From Pacificispira sp033344895 (GTDB taxonomy: Bacteria > Pseudomonadota > Alphaproteobacteria > UBA8366 > Aestuariispiraceae): a stretch of 64,000 nt of DNA. The first letter of the stretch is position 1. Every line of letters begins with the position of its first letter. This document shows, one piece after another, positions 42,727 to 50,853 of the stretch. The translations under genes were made by a program, and so were the position numbers. The stretch covers positions 1,302,001 through 1,366,000 of the forward strand of contig OZ245920.1 of assembly GCA_965229685.1 (NCBI GenBank), read 5' to 3'. Below the pieces are notes generated by a model. The model did not search any database. It worked only from the letters and a program-made list of their open reading frames with translations, and was not told where the DNA came from.

Positions 42727-43395
42727 TCAGTCGTCAGACTTTTCTTCGCTGCCTTCGTCTTCCAGAACATCGGCAGCATCGTCGAGAATCTTCTCGGCGG
42801 TCTGATCGTCGACCAGTTCGGCCGCCGCCGCGGCGACTTCCGCCGCCTGGCGTTCGGCTTCCTCAGCCATGTCCTGTGCCGCACGCTCGGCTTCGGTCAC
42901 GACGACGGCTTCACCGCGGGCGTGGCGTTCGGCCTGGGCCTCCGCTTCTTCCAGCGACTGAGCGACGTTGACGTGAACCGTGACGATCACTTCCGGGTGC
43001 AACTGAATACGGAAGTCGAAGATTCCGATCGTCTTGACCGGACGCTCCATCATCACCTGACCGCGGCCGATCTTGATGCCTTCGGCCGAAACGGCGTCGG
43101 AGATGTCGCGGGCGTTCACCGAACCATAGAGCTGACCCGTGTCGGACGCGGCACGGATCAGGACGACCGTCAGGCCTTCCAGGTCCTTGGCGACGCGTTC
43201 GGCTTCGGACTTGCGCTCCAGGTTGCGGGCTTCGAGTTCCGCGCGCTGCGCTTCGAACCGGCGACGGTTGGCCTCGGTGGCACGGACCGCCTTGTTCTGC
43301 GGCAGCAGGTAGTTACGGGCATAGCCCGGCTTGACGGCGACTTCGTCGCCCATCTGGCCCAGCTTTTCCACCCGTTCGAGAAGGATGATCTGCAT
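42727..43395 (-). CDS. rplI: 50S ribosomal protein L9
   Basis: L9 binds 23S rRNA and has an elongated two-domain shape. The 222-residue product has MQIILLERVEKLGQMGDEVAVKPGYARNYLLPQNKAV, the L9 signature (core VKPGYARNYLLP), then the connecting helix and C-terminal domain. The last 70 residues form an acidic Ala/Glu extension (AERAAQDMAEEAERQAAEVAAAAAEL core) that is not found in typical 150-residue L9. It follows rpsR by 14 bases and ends just before a strong terminator. Confidence 0.96.
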   Translation of the reverse strand: MQIILLERVEKLGQMGDEVAVKPGYARNYLLPQNKAVRATEANRRRFEAQRAELEARNLERKSEAERVAKDLEGLTVVLIRAASDTGQLYGSVNARDISDAVSAEGIKIGRGQVMMERPVKTIGIFDFRIQLHPEVIVTVHVNVAQSLEEAEAQAERHARGEAVVVTEAERAAQDMAEEAERQAAEVAAAAAELVDDQTAEKILDDAADVLEDEGSEEKSDD

Positions 43396-43409
43396 GATTT
43401 AGCCCTCCC

Positions 43410-43649
43410 TTAGCGGATCACGTAGGGGATGAGGCCCAGGAAACGGGCGCGCTTGATGGCACGGGCCAGGGCACGCTGTTTCTTGGCGCTCACGGCGGTG
43501 ATGCGCGACGGGACGATCTTGCCGCGCTCGGAAACGAAGCGCTGCAGGGTTTTGACGTCCTTGTAGTCGATCTCGGGCGCATTCGGGCCGGAGAACGGGC
43601 AAGTTTTCTTGCGGCGGAAGAAAGGCCGCCGAGCGGGTCGCATAGCCAT
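43410..43649 (-). CDS. rpsR: 30S ribosomal protein S18
   Basis: A 79-residue ribosomal protein with the S18 pattern IDYKDVKTLQRFVSERGKIVPSRITAVSAKKQRALARAIKRARFLGLIPYV (core GKIVPSRITAVSAKKQR). It lies next to S6 in the ribosome platform and binds 16S rRNA with it. The gene sits between rpsF and rplI, the usual order, with GGAGGG upstream. An ATG two codons further in is an alternative start. Confidence 0.97.
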   Translation of the reverse strand: MAMRPARRPFFRRKKTCPFSGPNAPEIDYKDVKTLQRFVSERGKIVPSRITAVSAKKQRALARAIKRARFLGLIPYVIR

Positions 43650-43652
43650 GTT

Positions 43653-44096
43653 TTAGCCCTCCGAGCTGTCGTTGCCGTCACGCTGCGGGCGGTCGCCCCG
43701 CGGGCCGCGGTCACCACGCGGACCGCGATCGTCGCGATCCCGGCCGCGACCACCACGATCCCGGTCACGCTCGTCGCGGCGCGCCAGAACCACGGACGGT
43801 TCTTCCGGCAGGTCTTCCGTGCGGACCGTCATGTAACGCAGCACGTCGTCGTGCAGACGCATGCGGCGTTCCATTTCATGGACCGCTTCGGCCTTGGCTT
43901 CGTAGTTCAGCAGAACGTAGTGGCCCTTGCGGTTCTTCTTGATCCGGTAGGCCAGGCCCCGCAGGCCCCAGTATTCGCGGCGGGCAATGCGGCCGCCGTC
44001 TTCGGTCAGGATTTCCTGAGCCATGTCGGTGATGCTCTCGACCTGTGCCGCCGAGACATCCTGCCGTGCAATGAGCACGGTTTCGTAGTTCGCCAT
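43653..44096 (-). CDS. rpsF: 30S ribosomal protein S6
   Basis: S6 pairs with S18 on the 30S platform. The 147-residue product starts MANYETVLIARQDVSAAQVESI and has the S6 pattern RIARREYWGLRGLAYRIKKNRKGHYVLLNY (core WGLRGLAYRIKKNRKGHY). The C-terminal tail is strongly basic and Asp/Gly/Arg-rich (DERDRDRGGRGRDRDD core), a common disordered extension. The ATG at 44096 has GGGAG eight bases upstream. It is the first gene of rpsF-rpsR-rplI. Confidence 0.97.
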   Translation of the reverse strand: MANYETVLIARQDVSAAQVESITDMAQEILTEDGGRIARREYWGLRGLAYRIKKNRKGHYVLLNYEAKAEAVHEMERRMRLHDDVLRYMTVRTEDLPEEPSVVLARRDERDRDRGGRGRDRDDRGPRGDRGPRGDRPQRDGNDSSEG

Positions 44097-44269
44097 CGAT
44101 GTCACTCCCTCTGGCTGTTTCACGGTCCGGCGCAGTGGTCGTTCCCGGAAATCCGGGGACGGCTCTGCCGCCCGGCCCTAGCCGACTTCTTAATCCGATG
44201 CCTCTCGGCGCCGGAAAAATCGGCAAGGAGTATCGCCCCGGACCGGAAATCCCGTCCCGAGACGCGCGG

Positions 44270-44298
44270 CTTATAGGGTATGGCCTGACGCCATGCAA
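44270..44298 (-). promoter_or_regulatory. Sigma-70-type promoter of rpsF-rpsR-rplI
   Basis: On the minus strand TTGCAT (44298-44293) and TATAAG (44275-44270) are spaced by exactly 17 bases. Transcription would start near 44263. Confidence 0.65.
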
Positions 44299-44483
44299 GC
44301 CGAATAGTGCGGTTTCCCGCGGAAAAGCTACGTTTTCTGTCCGGGGTGAGAATCGTCGATTCGTCGCGCCGACCTGTTGCGGACGACGTTGGTAAGTTGG
44401 GAAACAACAAAGTGGAGGTGTGTATTTGATCGCCTCAAATCGAATTAGATAAAAACCGGTTAATAGTACATTTTTTATTTGAA

Positions 44484-44499
44484 GCGATTCGCGAATCGC
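44484..44499. promoter_or_regulatory. Perfect 16-base palindrome upstream of an unknown gene
   Basis: GCGATTCGCGAATCGC is perfectly self-complementary and lies 33-48 bases before the start of the plus-strand gene, in its leader or promoter. It may be an operator or a hairpin in the leader RNA. Confidence 0.5.
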
Positions 44500-44531
44500 C
44501 CGATTCTCCAACCTAACAAGGAGATGACGCG

Positions 44532-44969
44532 ATGAACGATCCGAACGAAATGAAGGCGGTGATGGCGGACCTGATCGCCCGGGAGTTGAAACGGCTCTCG
44601 GTGCTGGCGGATCTTGTGGTCTACACGCTGTACGACCCGGATCAGCCGGATGATCCGATCGACTACGTGCTGCACGATCGCGCGGAAATCGGCGATATCG
44701 ACCTGGATGTCTCCTTCGAATTCGAAGGTGTCGCGCTTTGGTACATCTGCCGCCGGGACGGAGATGCCTTCAGCGCGAAGAAAATCCTTATCCAGATTCG
44801 CGATGGCCGGTTCGTTCACGGGCAGGTCGGCGATTTCGACGGTTTTTGGGACGAGTTCCCGCAATATGTGGCCGAAGACCGGTGGATTCGCTCCGCGGTT
44901 CTGAAAGGCGGCGTGAACGACGACGTGCAACCGGGTCGCGAGAGACCGGCAGCGGCCGCCGCGGAATAA
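44532..44969 (+). CDS. Acidic protein of unknown function
   Basis: A 145-residue cytoplasmic protein with AAGGAG eight bases before the ATG. It is acidic, with helical N-terminus (MKAVMADLIARELKRLSVLADLVVY) and a middle segment IDYVLHDRAEIGDIDLDVSFEFEGVALWYICRRDG; no known domain, signal peptide or membrane segment is seen. A strong terminator follows at 45009, so it forms a single-gene unit. The Ala-rich end may be disordered. I do not recognise a family and give no function. Confidence 0.7.
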   Translation: MNDPNEMKAVMADLIARELKRLSVLADLVVYTLYDPDQPDDPIDYVLHDRAEIGDIDLDVSFEFEGVALWYICRRDGDAFSAKKILIQIRDGRFVHGQVGDFDGFWDEFPQYVAEDRWIRSAVLKGGVNDDVQPGRERPAAAAAE

Positions 44970-45008
44970 ATCAGCAAATCGACGAGTTTCACCCTGGCAA
45001 GGGATGGG

Positions 45009-45046
45009 CGCCCCGGACCGAGAGATCGGCCGGGGCGTCGGTTTTT
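45009..45046 (+). terminator. Rho-independent terminator of the single-gene unit
   Basis: CGCCCCGG (45009-45016) pairs with CCGGGGCG (45030-45037) around an inner stem CCGA-GAGA-TCGG, followed by TCGGTTTTT. It lies 40 bases after the preceding stop codon. Confidence 0.85.
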
Positions 45047-45199
45047 CGGCGGTTTCGGATTTTGAGTTCAATGCAAGGTCGAGTATTGTGAAATTCCCTC
45101 TCTCGTTAACCGTATGAGAGGAATTTGGACGTATATCTTCTGCGTTGCGGCGGGGTGGGGTCGCTGGAACAGCCATCAGTCGGGCTTGTACGGAGGCAT

Positions 45200-47044
45200 A
45201 TGCGGTACTTTGGGGTAGGGGCCCAGTCGGGTCGAACACAGAAAACCCTGATCATTAAACTGATCACGGTCTTTCTATCCATTCAGGTTGTGCTGCTTGC
45301 GCTTTTTGGCGTCACCATCACGGTGATTGACGGGACGCGCGCCTATACTGCAGGCAGTGAATACTATGCCATCGGTCAAAAGTCGGCGGCATACTCCCTG
45401 CTGCGCTATGCCATAAGCGAAGATCCTGCTGAGTATGAGCGGTACCAGTACTACATGGATATTCCCTTGGGAGATGGCGCCGCGCTGGAGGCCATGCAGA
45501 AAGAGGACCTGGATTGGAACGCTGCGAGTGAAGGCATGTTGCGCGGGCGCAATCATGAATCCGACATTCCCATTCTGATCCTGATGTTCAGATTGGCGGG
45601 CGAGACGGCCCTGATGCGTCCGGCCGTTGAAATCTGGCAGGAAGCGGATCAGAAAATTCAGCAGCTGGATGCCGCGGGACAGCGTTTGCACAACGCGATA
45701 GCAAAGGGTGAGGGGACGGCGGTAAAGGCGGCCATTCTGGAAGATGTCCATAGTCTCGATCAGAGCCTTACCGAGCTGGAATTCGATTTTGCCGCGGCGG
45801 TCGGTGCAATCGCACTTCAGGTCAAGACCCTAGCGGTCGCGGCGATTTTGGCGTTGTCGGTGGTCCTGTGGGGAATCGCGATTACCGTCGGCCTGAGAAT
45901 TGCCATGAATGCGGACCGCAGTGAGGCTGCTGTGATTCAAAGCAATGCGCGATTCCAGGACATTGCCGATACGGCAGCGGACTGGATCTGGGAAACGGAC
46001 GCCGACGGGCGATTCACCTTCGTGTCCCAGAATGTCGAATACCTGCTCCAGGTCGATCGGGAGGCGGTCCTCGGCGCCCAACAGAACCATGTTCTGTCCG
46101 GAGCCGGAGTCACCGCCGGCATCGATGCCTTGTCTGACGCCTATGAGAAGCGTGAGCCCTTTCGGGACCTAAAGATTTCACGGAAATCACCGGAGGGGGA
46201 CTACCGGCATTTTGCTCTGCGGGGCAAGCCGGTCTTCGATGACAATGGCGCGTTCAGCGGCTTTCGCGGCACCGGAACGGACATCACGCAGCAGGTGGAA
46301 TCGGAACGGACGATCATGCGTGCCGCCGTTGCCGCCAATGAAGCGAACCAGGCCAAGACGATGTTTCTGGCCAATATGAGCCACGAGTTGCGAACTCCCC
46401 TGAATGCCGTCATCGGCTTCTCGGAAGCCATGGAACGGCAGCTCTTTGGGGCGCTGAACGACAATTACGTAGAATATGCGGGCATCGTCCGGCGTAGCGG
46501 GGAGCACCTGCTTGGCATGCTGAGCGACCTCCTCGACGTTTCCCGAATTTCACAGGGCGCCATCAAGCTGGAAAGCGAGTCCGTCGATATCCGCTCCATC
46601 ATTGCAGATTCCGTGCGGGATGCGCTGTCGGCTCATGGCAATCATGAGCGGGAAATAGACATTCAGTCCGGACGCAGCGTTCCGATACTGATCGCCGACA
46701 AGATGCGCATGCGCCAGATCGTCACCAACCTGCTGACCAATGCGCTCAAGTTCTCGGAGCCGCCCAGCCCTGTCAGGGTGAAGGTTTCGCACAATGAACG
46801 CGGGGTAACGATAGAGGTCGCCGATCAGGGAATCGGGATCAGCGCGCGCGACATCGATCGTGTCATGCAGCCATTTACCCAGGCCGAGTCCGGTATGGAG
46901 CGGAAACGCCAGGGGGCCGGGCTGGGACTGCCCCTCGTCAAGCAACTGGTCGAGTTGCACGGCGGGACGTTCAGTCTGCAGTCCGAACTCGGCAAGGGCA
47001 CAGTAGCCCTGGTGTTCATTCCGGCGGCCCGCGTCGTTTCCTGA
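45200..47044 (+). CDS. PAS-domain membrane histidine kinase
   Basis: A 614-residue kinase. Membrane segments near 17-42 and 208-232 enclose a periplasmic domain of about 165 residues, and a PAS domain (250-365) follows with DWIWETDADGRFTFVSQNVEYLL and the PAC-like end RGTGTDITQQVESER. HisKA holds His395 (MSHELRTPLNAVIGFSEAM), and HATPase has NLLTNALKF and GAGLGLPLVKQLVELHGG. There is no receiver domain and no response-regulator gene next to it, so it is an orphan kinase. The ATG at 45200 with GGAGG is favoured over an upstream TTG. Input signal unknown. Confidence 0.87.
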   Translation: MRYFGVGAQSGRTQKTLIIKLITVFLSIQVVLLALFGVTITVIDGTRAYTAGSEYYAIGQKSAAYSLLRYAISEDPAEYERYQYYMDIPLGDGAALEAMQKEDLDWNAASEGMLRGRNHESDIPILILMFRLAGETALMRPAVEIWQEADQKIQQLDAAGQRLHNAIAKGEGTAVKAAILEDVHSLDQSLTELEFDFAAAVGAIALQVKTLAVAAILALSVVLWGIAITVGLRIAMNADRSEAAVIQSNARFQDIADTAADWIWETDADGRFTFVSQNVEYLLQVDREAVLGAQQNHVLSGAGVTAGIDALSDAYEKREPFRDLKISRKSPEGDYRHFALRGKPVFDDNGAFSGFRGTGTDITQQVESERTIMRAAVAANEANQAKTMFLANMSHELRTPLNAVIGFSEAMERQLFGALNDNYVEYAGIVRRSGEHLLGMLSDLLDVSRISQGAIKLESESVDIRSIIADSVRDALSAHGNHEREIDIQSGRSVPILIADKMRMRQIVTNLLTNALKFSEPPSPVRVKVSHNERGVTIEVADQGIGISARDIDRVMQPFTQAESGMERKRQGAGLGLPLVKQLVELHGGTFSLQSELGKGTVALVFIPAARVVS

Positions 47045-47132
47045 CGACCGCTGCGCGGCGCGGCGGCGTCAGAAGAGTTCTGTGATGCGGTGTCGGTGGG
47101 CAGTCCGGGGGCCGGTCCGTGAGCGGGCGCCG

Positions 47133-48311
47133 TCAGAGGCGGGAGGCCATTTCCTGATCGATCTTGCCGGTACGCCAGTCTTCCAGCGCTTCGACAAGTT
47201 TGCGCTGACGTGAACTGAAATCGCGCCAGTTCGTGAGTTCGTTCTCCAAGTCCTCGACGACCTCGCGCGGGACCAGCGGCGTATTTTTGAGCGCCAGATC
47301 GATCGCCTTGAAGACATCCTCGTCGTTGTCAGCCGCCAGCGCGGCTTCGAACAGCGAACAGATCGGCTGCCAGCCATCCAGGGCGAGCGCGGCATTCAGT
47401 TTGGCCTCTTCACATTCGGCCAGGGCCTTGTCGAGACGTTTCAGGCTGGACTGAAGATTGTTTGCGCGACGTTCCACGCGGGCCAGTTCCTTAGCCGCGA
47501 TGCCAAGGAATTGCTGGAACGGAAAGATCAGGTCGCCCAGGACTGTCTTGAACAGTTCGGGCAGATCGTCCTGTCGGTCCTCGAGGTCACTGAGTACATT
47601 CCCCAGGCGATTGCGTTGACGGATGAGCCAGCCTTGCAGGCTGTCATCTGCCGAATCGACCTGCACCGCAGGGGCGATAGCGATGGCAAACTTCTCCAGC
47701 CGCTCCATCGCTTCCTCGACACTGCAGCCGATGGTCGCCGCAAGATGCTCGAACATCACCTTGTTGAACTTGTTCTGGATGGCGGCGGTTTCCGGGTCAC
47801 TCTTCGACGCGTTCATCAGAAGACGGTATGTATTCACCGTCATCTTCTTCAGTTGCGCTTGCCCGTAGGCCTCCCCTGTCAGCCGCATCAACTGGACGAC
47901 AAGGCGCAGATAGGTCTGTGCCTCGACCGTCCTGTCGATTTCCGCCTCGGTCGGATGGTCGTCGCGTCGGCGTTGGGCCAAGGACTGGCCGAATCGCGGG
48001 ATGCGCTTCAGCAGGCTTGCGCGAATATCTGCCGGGCTGATCAACGGTTTCAAAGGAGAAACCGGGGCCTGCACGATGTCATCGACGAACTCGATATCGT
48101 CTTCGGCCAGGTTGCCAAACGCATCCTTTACTTGCGTCAGCGGCAGAACCATCGACGCTTCCTTTTTCCCGGAAAATCCGGGAATCAGAACCATCCAGTC
48201 CTTGGGATCGCTGGATCCGTTGTCGAGGCGCAGCCGCCCGAAATTCATGTTGGCGGTTTTGAAACCGGCCCAGACGCCGCGCTGTTCATAGGTTGCCGGA
48301 AGATCCGCCAT
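47133..48311 (-). CDS. Conserved-looking protein of unknown function
   Basis: A 392-residue cytoplasmic protein, largely helical, without a signal peptide or membrane segment. The C-terminal half (about 255-330) is coiled-coil-like (ELARVERRANNLQSSLKRLDKAL core). I recognise no domain, metal motif or catalytic signature. It is divergent from fabD and convergent with the orphan kinase gene, about 90 bases from its stop. Codon use looks like its neighbours. No function is proposed. Confidence 0.65.
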   Translation of the reverse strand: MADLPATYEQRGVWAGFKTANMNFGRLRLDNGSSDPKDWMVLIPGFSGKKEASMVLPLTQVKDAFGNLAEDDIEFVDDIVQAPVSPLKPLISPADIRASLLKRIPRFGQSLAQRRRDDHPTEAEIDRTVEAQTYLRLVVQLMRLTGEAYGQAQLKKMTVNTYRLLMNASKSDPETAAIQNKFNKVMFEHLAATIGCSVEEAMERLEKFAIAIAPAVQVDSADDSLQGWLIRQRNRLGNVLSDLEDRQDDLPELFKTVLGDLIFPFQQFLGIAAKELARVERRANNLQSSLKRLDKALAECEEAKLNAALALDGWQPICSLFEAALAADNDEDVFKAIDLALKNTPLVPREVVEDLENELTNWRDFSSRQRKLVEALEDWRTGKIDQEMASRL

Positions 48312-48414
48312 GATAAAACCCGCCCATTAAACCTGCGCCATATTTCTACTATCCTTATCCTGAATGTTTGGTTAACGGTGCCATCGTAGGGAAGGGCGCT
48401 GAAATGCCCGCCGC

Positions 48415-48442
48415 TTGACACCGGAACGTTGCCGATTATGAC
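48415..48442 (+). promoter_or_regulatory. Sigma-70-type promoter of fabD
   Basis: TTGACA (48415-48420) and TATGAC (48437-48442) are separated by 16 bases. Transcription would begin about 58 bases before the fabD start. Confidence 0.55.
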
Positions 48443-48505
48443 TGCGCCGAAGAAAATCACGGTCCTTAGCGGGCTAACCGTTCGATCCGGGGAAGGGAGA
48501 CGTTT

Positions 48506-49447
48506 ATGAGCCGCGCATTTGTATTTCCAGGACAGGGCAGTCAGGCGATCGGCATGGGCGGCGAACTCGCCGAGGCCTTCACCGTCGCGCGAGAAGTCTT
48601 CGAGGAAGTCGACGATGCCCTGGGGCAGAACCTCTTCAAGCTGATGCAGGAAGGGCCGGAGGGCGATCTGACCCTGACCGAGAATGCGCAGCCGGCTCTC
48701 ATGGCAGTAAGCCTCGCCGTGGTTCGGGTCCTCGAAAGCGAAGGCGGCAGAACTCTTGGCGACATGGCCGATTGCGTCGCCGGGCATAGCCTGGGGGAAT
48801 ATTCGGCTCTGGCGGCGTCCCGGGCGCTGGAACTTGCCGACACGGCCCGGCTGCTGAAACTGCGGGGCCAGGCCATGCAGGCGGCCGTGCCGGTCGGGGA
48901 AGGTGCCATGGCGGCGCTGCTGGGCCTGGATCTGGAGCAAGCCGAGGCCGTTGCGGCTGAGGCTGCCCAGGGCGAAATCTGTGCCGCGGCAAATGACAAT
49001 GCCCCGGGACAGGTTGTAATCTCCGGCGCGGCGAGTGCCGTCGAGCGCGCTCTGGAAATTGCCAAGGAGAAGGGCGCGAAGCGCGCGGTTCTGCTGCCGG
49101 TTTCGGCGCCGTTTCACTGCGAGTTGATGGCGCCGGCCGCCGACAAGATGGGGCGCGCCCTGGCGGAAACCATCATTCAGCCGCCCGCTGTTCCGCTGAT
49201 TGCCAATGTCACGGCAGCGCGCACCGTCGACCCCGATGCCATCCGGCGTCAGCTGGTGGAGCAGGTGTGCGGTCGTGTCCGCTGGCGCGAAAGCGTGCTG
49301 GCGATGAAGGAGCTGGGGATCGACACGTTGGTTGAAGTCGGATCCGGCAAGGTTCTGTCCGGTCTGGCCAAGCGAATTGACCGCGACCTCAGCGGCGTCG
49401 CGATCAACGGCCCGGCCGATGTCGAGGCGTTTCTGTCGTCGCTTTGA
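48506..49447 (+). CDS. fabD: Malonyl-CoA:ACP transacylase FabD
   Basis: FabD loads malonyl groups onto acyl carrier protein for fatty-acid synthesis. The 313-residue product has the catalytic serine in GHSLGEYSALA (Ser95), a second catalytic histidine in VSAPFHCELM and the N-terminal FPGQGSQAIGMG. All family signatures are intact. GGAAGGGAG precedes the ATG. It heads fabD-fabG-acpP-fabF-mltG, the usual bacterial order. Confidence 0.97.
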   Translation: MSRAFVFPGQGSQAIGMGGELAEAFTVAREVFEEVDDALGQNLFKLMQEGPEGDLTLTENAQPALMAVSLAVVRVLESEGGRTLGDMADCVAGHSLGEYSALAASRALELADTARLLKLRGQAMQAAVPVGEGAMAALLGLDLEQAEAVAAEAAQGEICAAANDNAPGQVVISGAASAVERALEIAKEKGAKRAVLLPVSAPFHCELMAPAADKMGRALAETIIQPPAVPLIANVTAARTVDPDAIRRQLVEQVCGRVRWRESVLAMKELGIDTLVEVGSGKVLSGLAKRIDRDLSGVAINGPADVEAFLSSL

Positions 49448-49495
49448 TCAAGGCGGTATAACGAAATTCACGAATTTTCTGGGAGATAATCGGTC

Positions 49496-50233
49496 ATGTT
49501 CGATCTGACGGGAAAATGTGCCCTGGTCACCGGCGCTACCGGCGGCATTGGCGGCGAAATCGCCAAGGCGCTGCATGCGGCCGGGGCGACTGTCGGCCTG
49601 AGCGGGACGCGGGCGGAACGGCTGGAAGCCGTCGCGGCGGATCTGGGCGATCGCGCCCATGTGCTGCCGGCCAATCTGTCGGATCCGGAAGGACCCGACG
49701 CGCTTGCCAAGGCCGCCGAAGAGGCGATGGGGGCCGTCGATATCGTTGTGAACAATGCCGGTCTGACGCGCGACAATCTCGCCATGCGGATGAAGGATGA
49801 CGAGTGGGATCAGGTTCTGGCCGTCAATCTGACCGCCTCCTTCCGTCTGTCCCGGGCCTGCCTGCGCGGGATGATGAAGAAGCGTTGGGGCCGGATCATC
49901 GGCATTACCTCAATCGTCGGTGTTACCGGCAATCCGGGGCAGGCCAATTATGCGGCGTCCAAGGCGGGGATGATCGGCATGTCGAAATCGCTGGCCCAGG
50001 AAGTCGCCAGTCGCGGCATCACCGTCAACTGCGTGGCGCCTGGATTCATCGAAACGGCGATGACGGATGCACTGGCCGACAAGCAGAAGGAAGGCCTGCT
50101 GTCCGCGATTCCCGCGGGCCGTATGGGCACACCGGAGGAAATCGCCGCCGCGACCCTCTTCTTGGCAGCCCCGGAATCGGCTTATATCACCGGTCAGACG
50201 CTGCACGTGAATGGCGGCATGGCAATGATCTGA
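49496..50233 (+). CDS. fabG: 3-oxoacyl-ACP reductase FabG
   Basis: FabG reduces 3-oxoacyl-ACP with NADPH. The 245-residue product has TGATGGIGGEIAKAL, the cofactor motif, NNAGLTRDNLAMRM and the catalytic YAASKAGMIGMSKSLAQE with the usual Ser-Tyr-Lys set. The C-terminal GQTLHVNGGMAMI is typical. GGGAG precedes the ATG. It follows fabD by 48 bases. It lies in a complete fatty-acid synthesis cluster. Confidence 0.97.
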   Translation: MFDLTGKCALVTGATGGIGGEIAKALHAAGATVGLSGTRAERLEAVAADLGDRAHVLPANLSDPEGPDALAKAAEEAMGAVDIVVNNAGLTRDNLAMRMKDDEWDQVLAVNLTASFRLSRACLRGMMKKRWGRIIGITSIVGVTGNPGQANYAASKAGMIGMSKSLAQEVASRGITVNCVAPGFIETAMTDALADKQKEGLLSAIPAGRMGTPEEIAAATLFLAAPESAYITGQTLHVNGGMAMI

Positions 50234-50417
50234 TTTGGCCGCTCAGCCCGGAAATCCGGGACAAAATGGGTGGTCATTTAAGTGACACGATAGGCTGGTC
50301 TCTCCAGTTGAAGTGTGATAGGCAGGCGCCGTCGCGCTGGAGACCGGCGCAAAAATCGGGTTTGAAACTGAGGTCGGCCGGGTCTTCCTGGCCGCGGCAG
50401 ACAAGGGAAAGACAGAT

Positions 50418-50651
50418 ATGAGCGACGTTGCGGAGCGTGTGAAAAGCATTGTGGTCGAGCATCTTGGTGTTGATGCCGAAAAGGTTACCGACAATGCCAG
50501 CTTCATCGACGATCTGGGCGCGGACAGCCTCGACACGGTCGAGCTCGTGATGGCGTTCGAAGAAGAATTCAACTGCGAGATCCCGGACGACGCGGCTGAG
50601 AAGATCGCGACCGTCAAGGATGCGATCGATTTCATCGCCGCGAACAAGTAA
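50418..50651 (+). CDS. acpP: Acyl carrier protein AcpP
   Basis: A 77-residue acidic protein with the 4'-phosphopantetheine attachment serine Ser37 in DDLGADSLDTVELV. Sequence and length are those of the fatty-acid ACP. AAGG precedes the ATG. It lies 184 bases after fabG, a gap that can hold its own promoter because ACP is made in large amounts. A hairpin at 50669-50687 follows. Confidence 0.98.
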   Translation: MSDVAERVKSIVVEHLGVDAEKVTDNASFIDDLGADSLDTVELVMAFEEEFNCEIPDDAAEKIATVKDAIDFIAANK

Positions 50652-50668
50652 CACAGCGCGTGTTTCGG

Positions 50669-50687
50669 GCGGCCCGTTCAGGGCCGC
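50669..50687 (+). terminator. Hairpin downstream of acpP
   Basis: GCGGCCC (50669-50675) and GGGCCGC (50681-50687) form a seven-pair stem with a five-base loop, 18 bases after acpP. No U-run follows, so it is more likely a partial terminator or 3'-end stabiliser of abundant acpP mRNA, ahead of fabF. Confidence 0.5.
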
Positions 50688-50853
50688 TCGCCGCGTATCT
50701 GCCGCGCCGTATGTCGGCGCAGCGCCCGCTGCGGCACGGTCCCCAGGCAGTCGTCTTTCGATAGTGACGGCTGTGGCGGGGTCGCGACGTCTTGCGGGCT
50801 TTTTTGTGTCCTGTGCATCGTAGTGGGACCGACAGTTTAAGGATGGGACGATC

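Larger units (their letters stand above)
44097..44531. other. 435-base divergent intergenic region: rpsF leader plus control region of the next gene
   Basis: I see no gene here. The left part (44097-44262) is a leader of about 165 bases for rpsF, long enough for autoregulation by S6:S18, though I could not identify the motif. The centre holds the rpsF promoter. The right part is AT-rich and carries the palindrome at 44484-44499 ahead of the plus-strand gene. Confidence 0.6.

Noticed and set aside
44097..44262. Possible S6:S18 autoregulatory leader motif
   Set aside because: The leader is long enough, but I could not identify the conserved motif by eye, so it is not called as an ncRNA.
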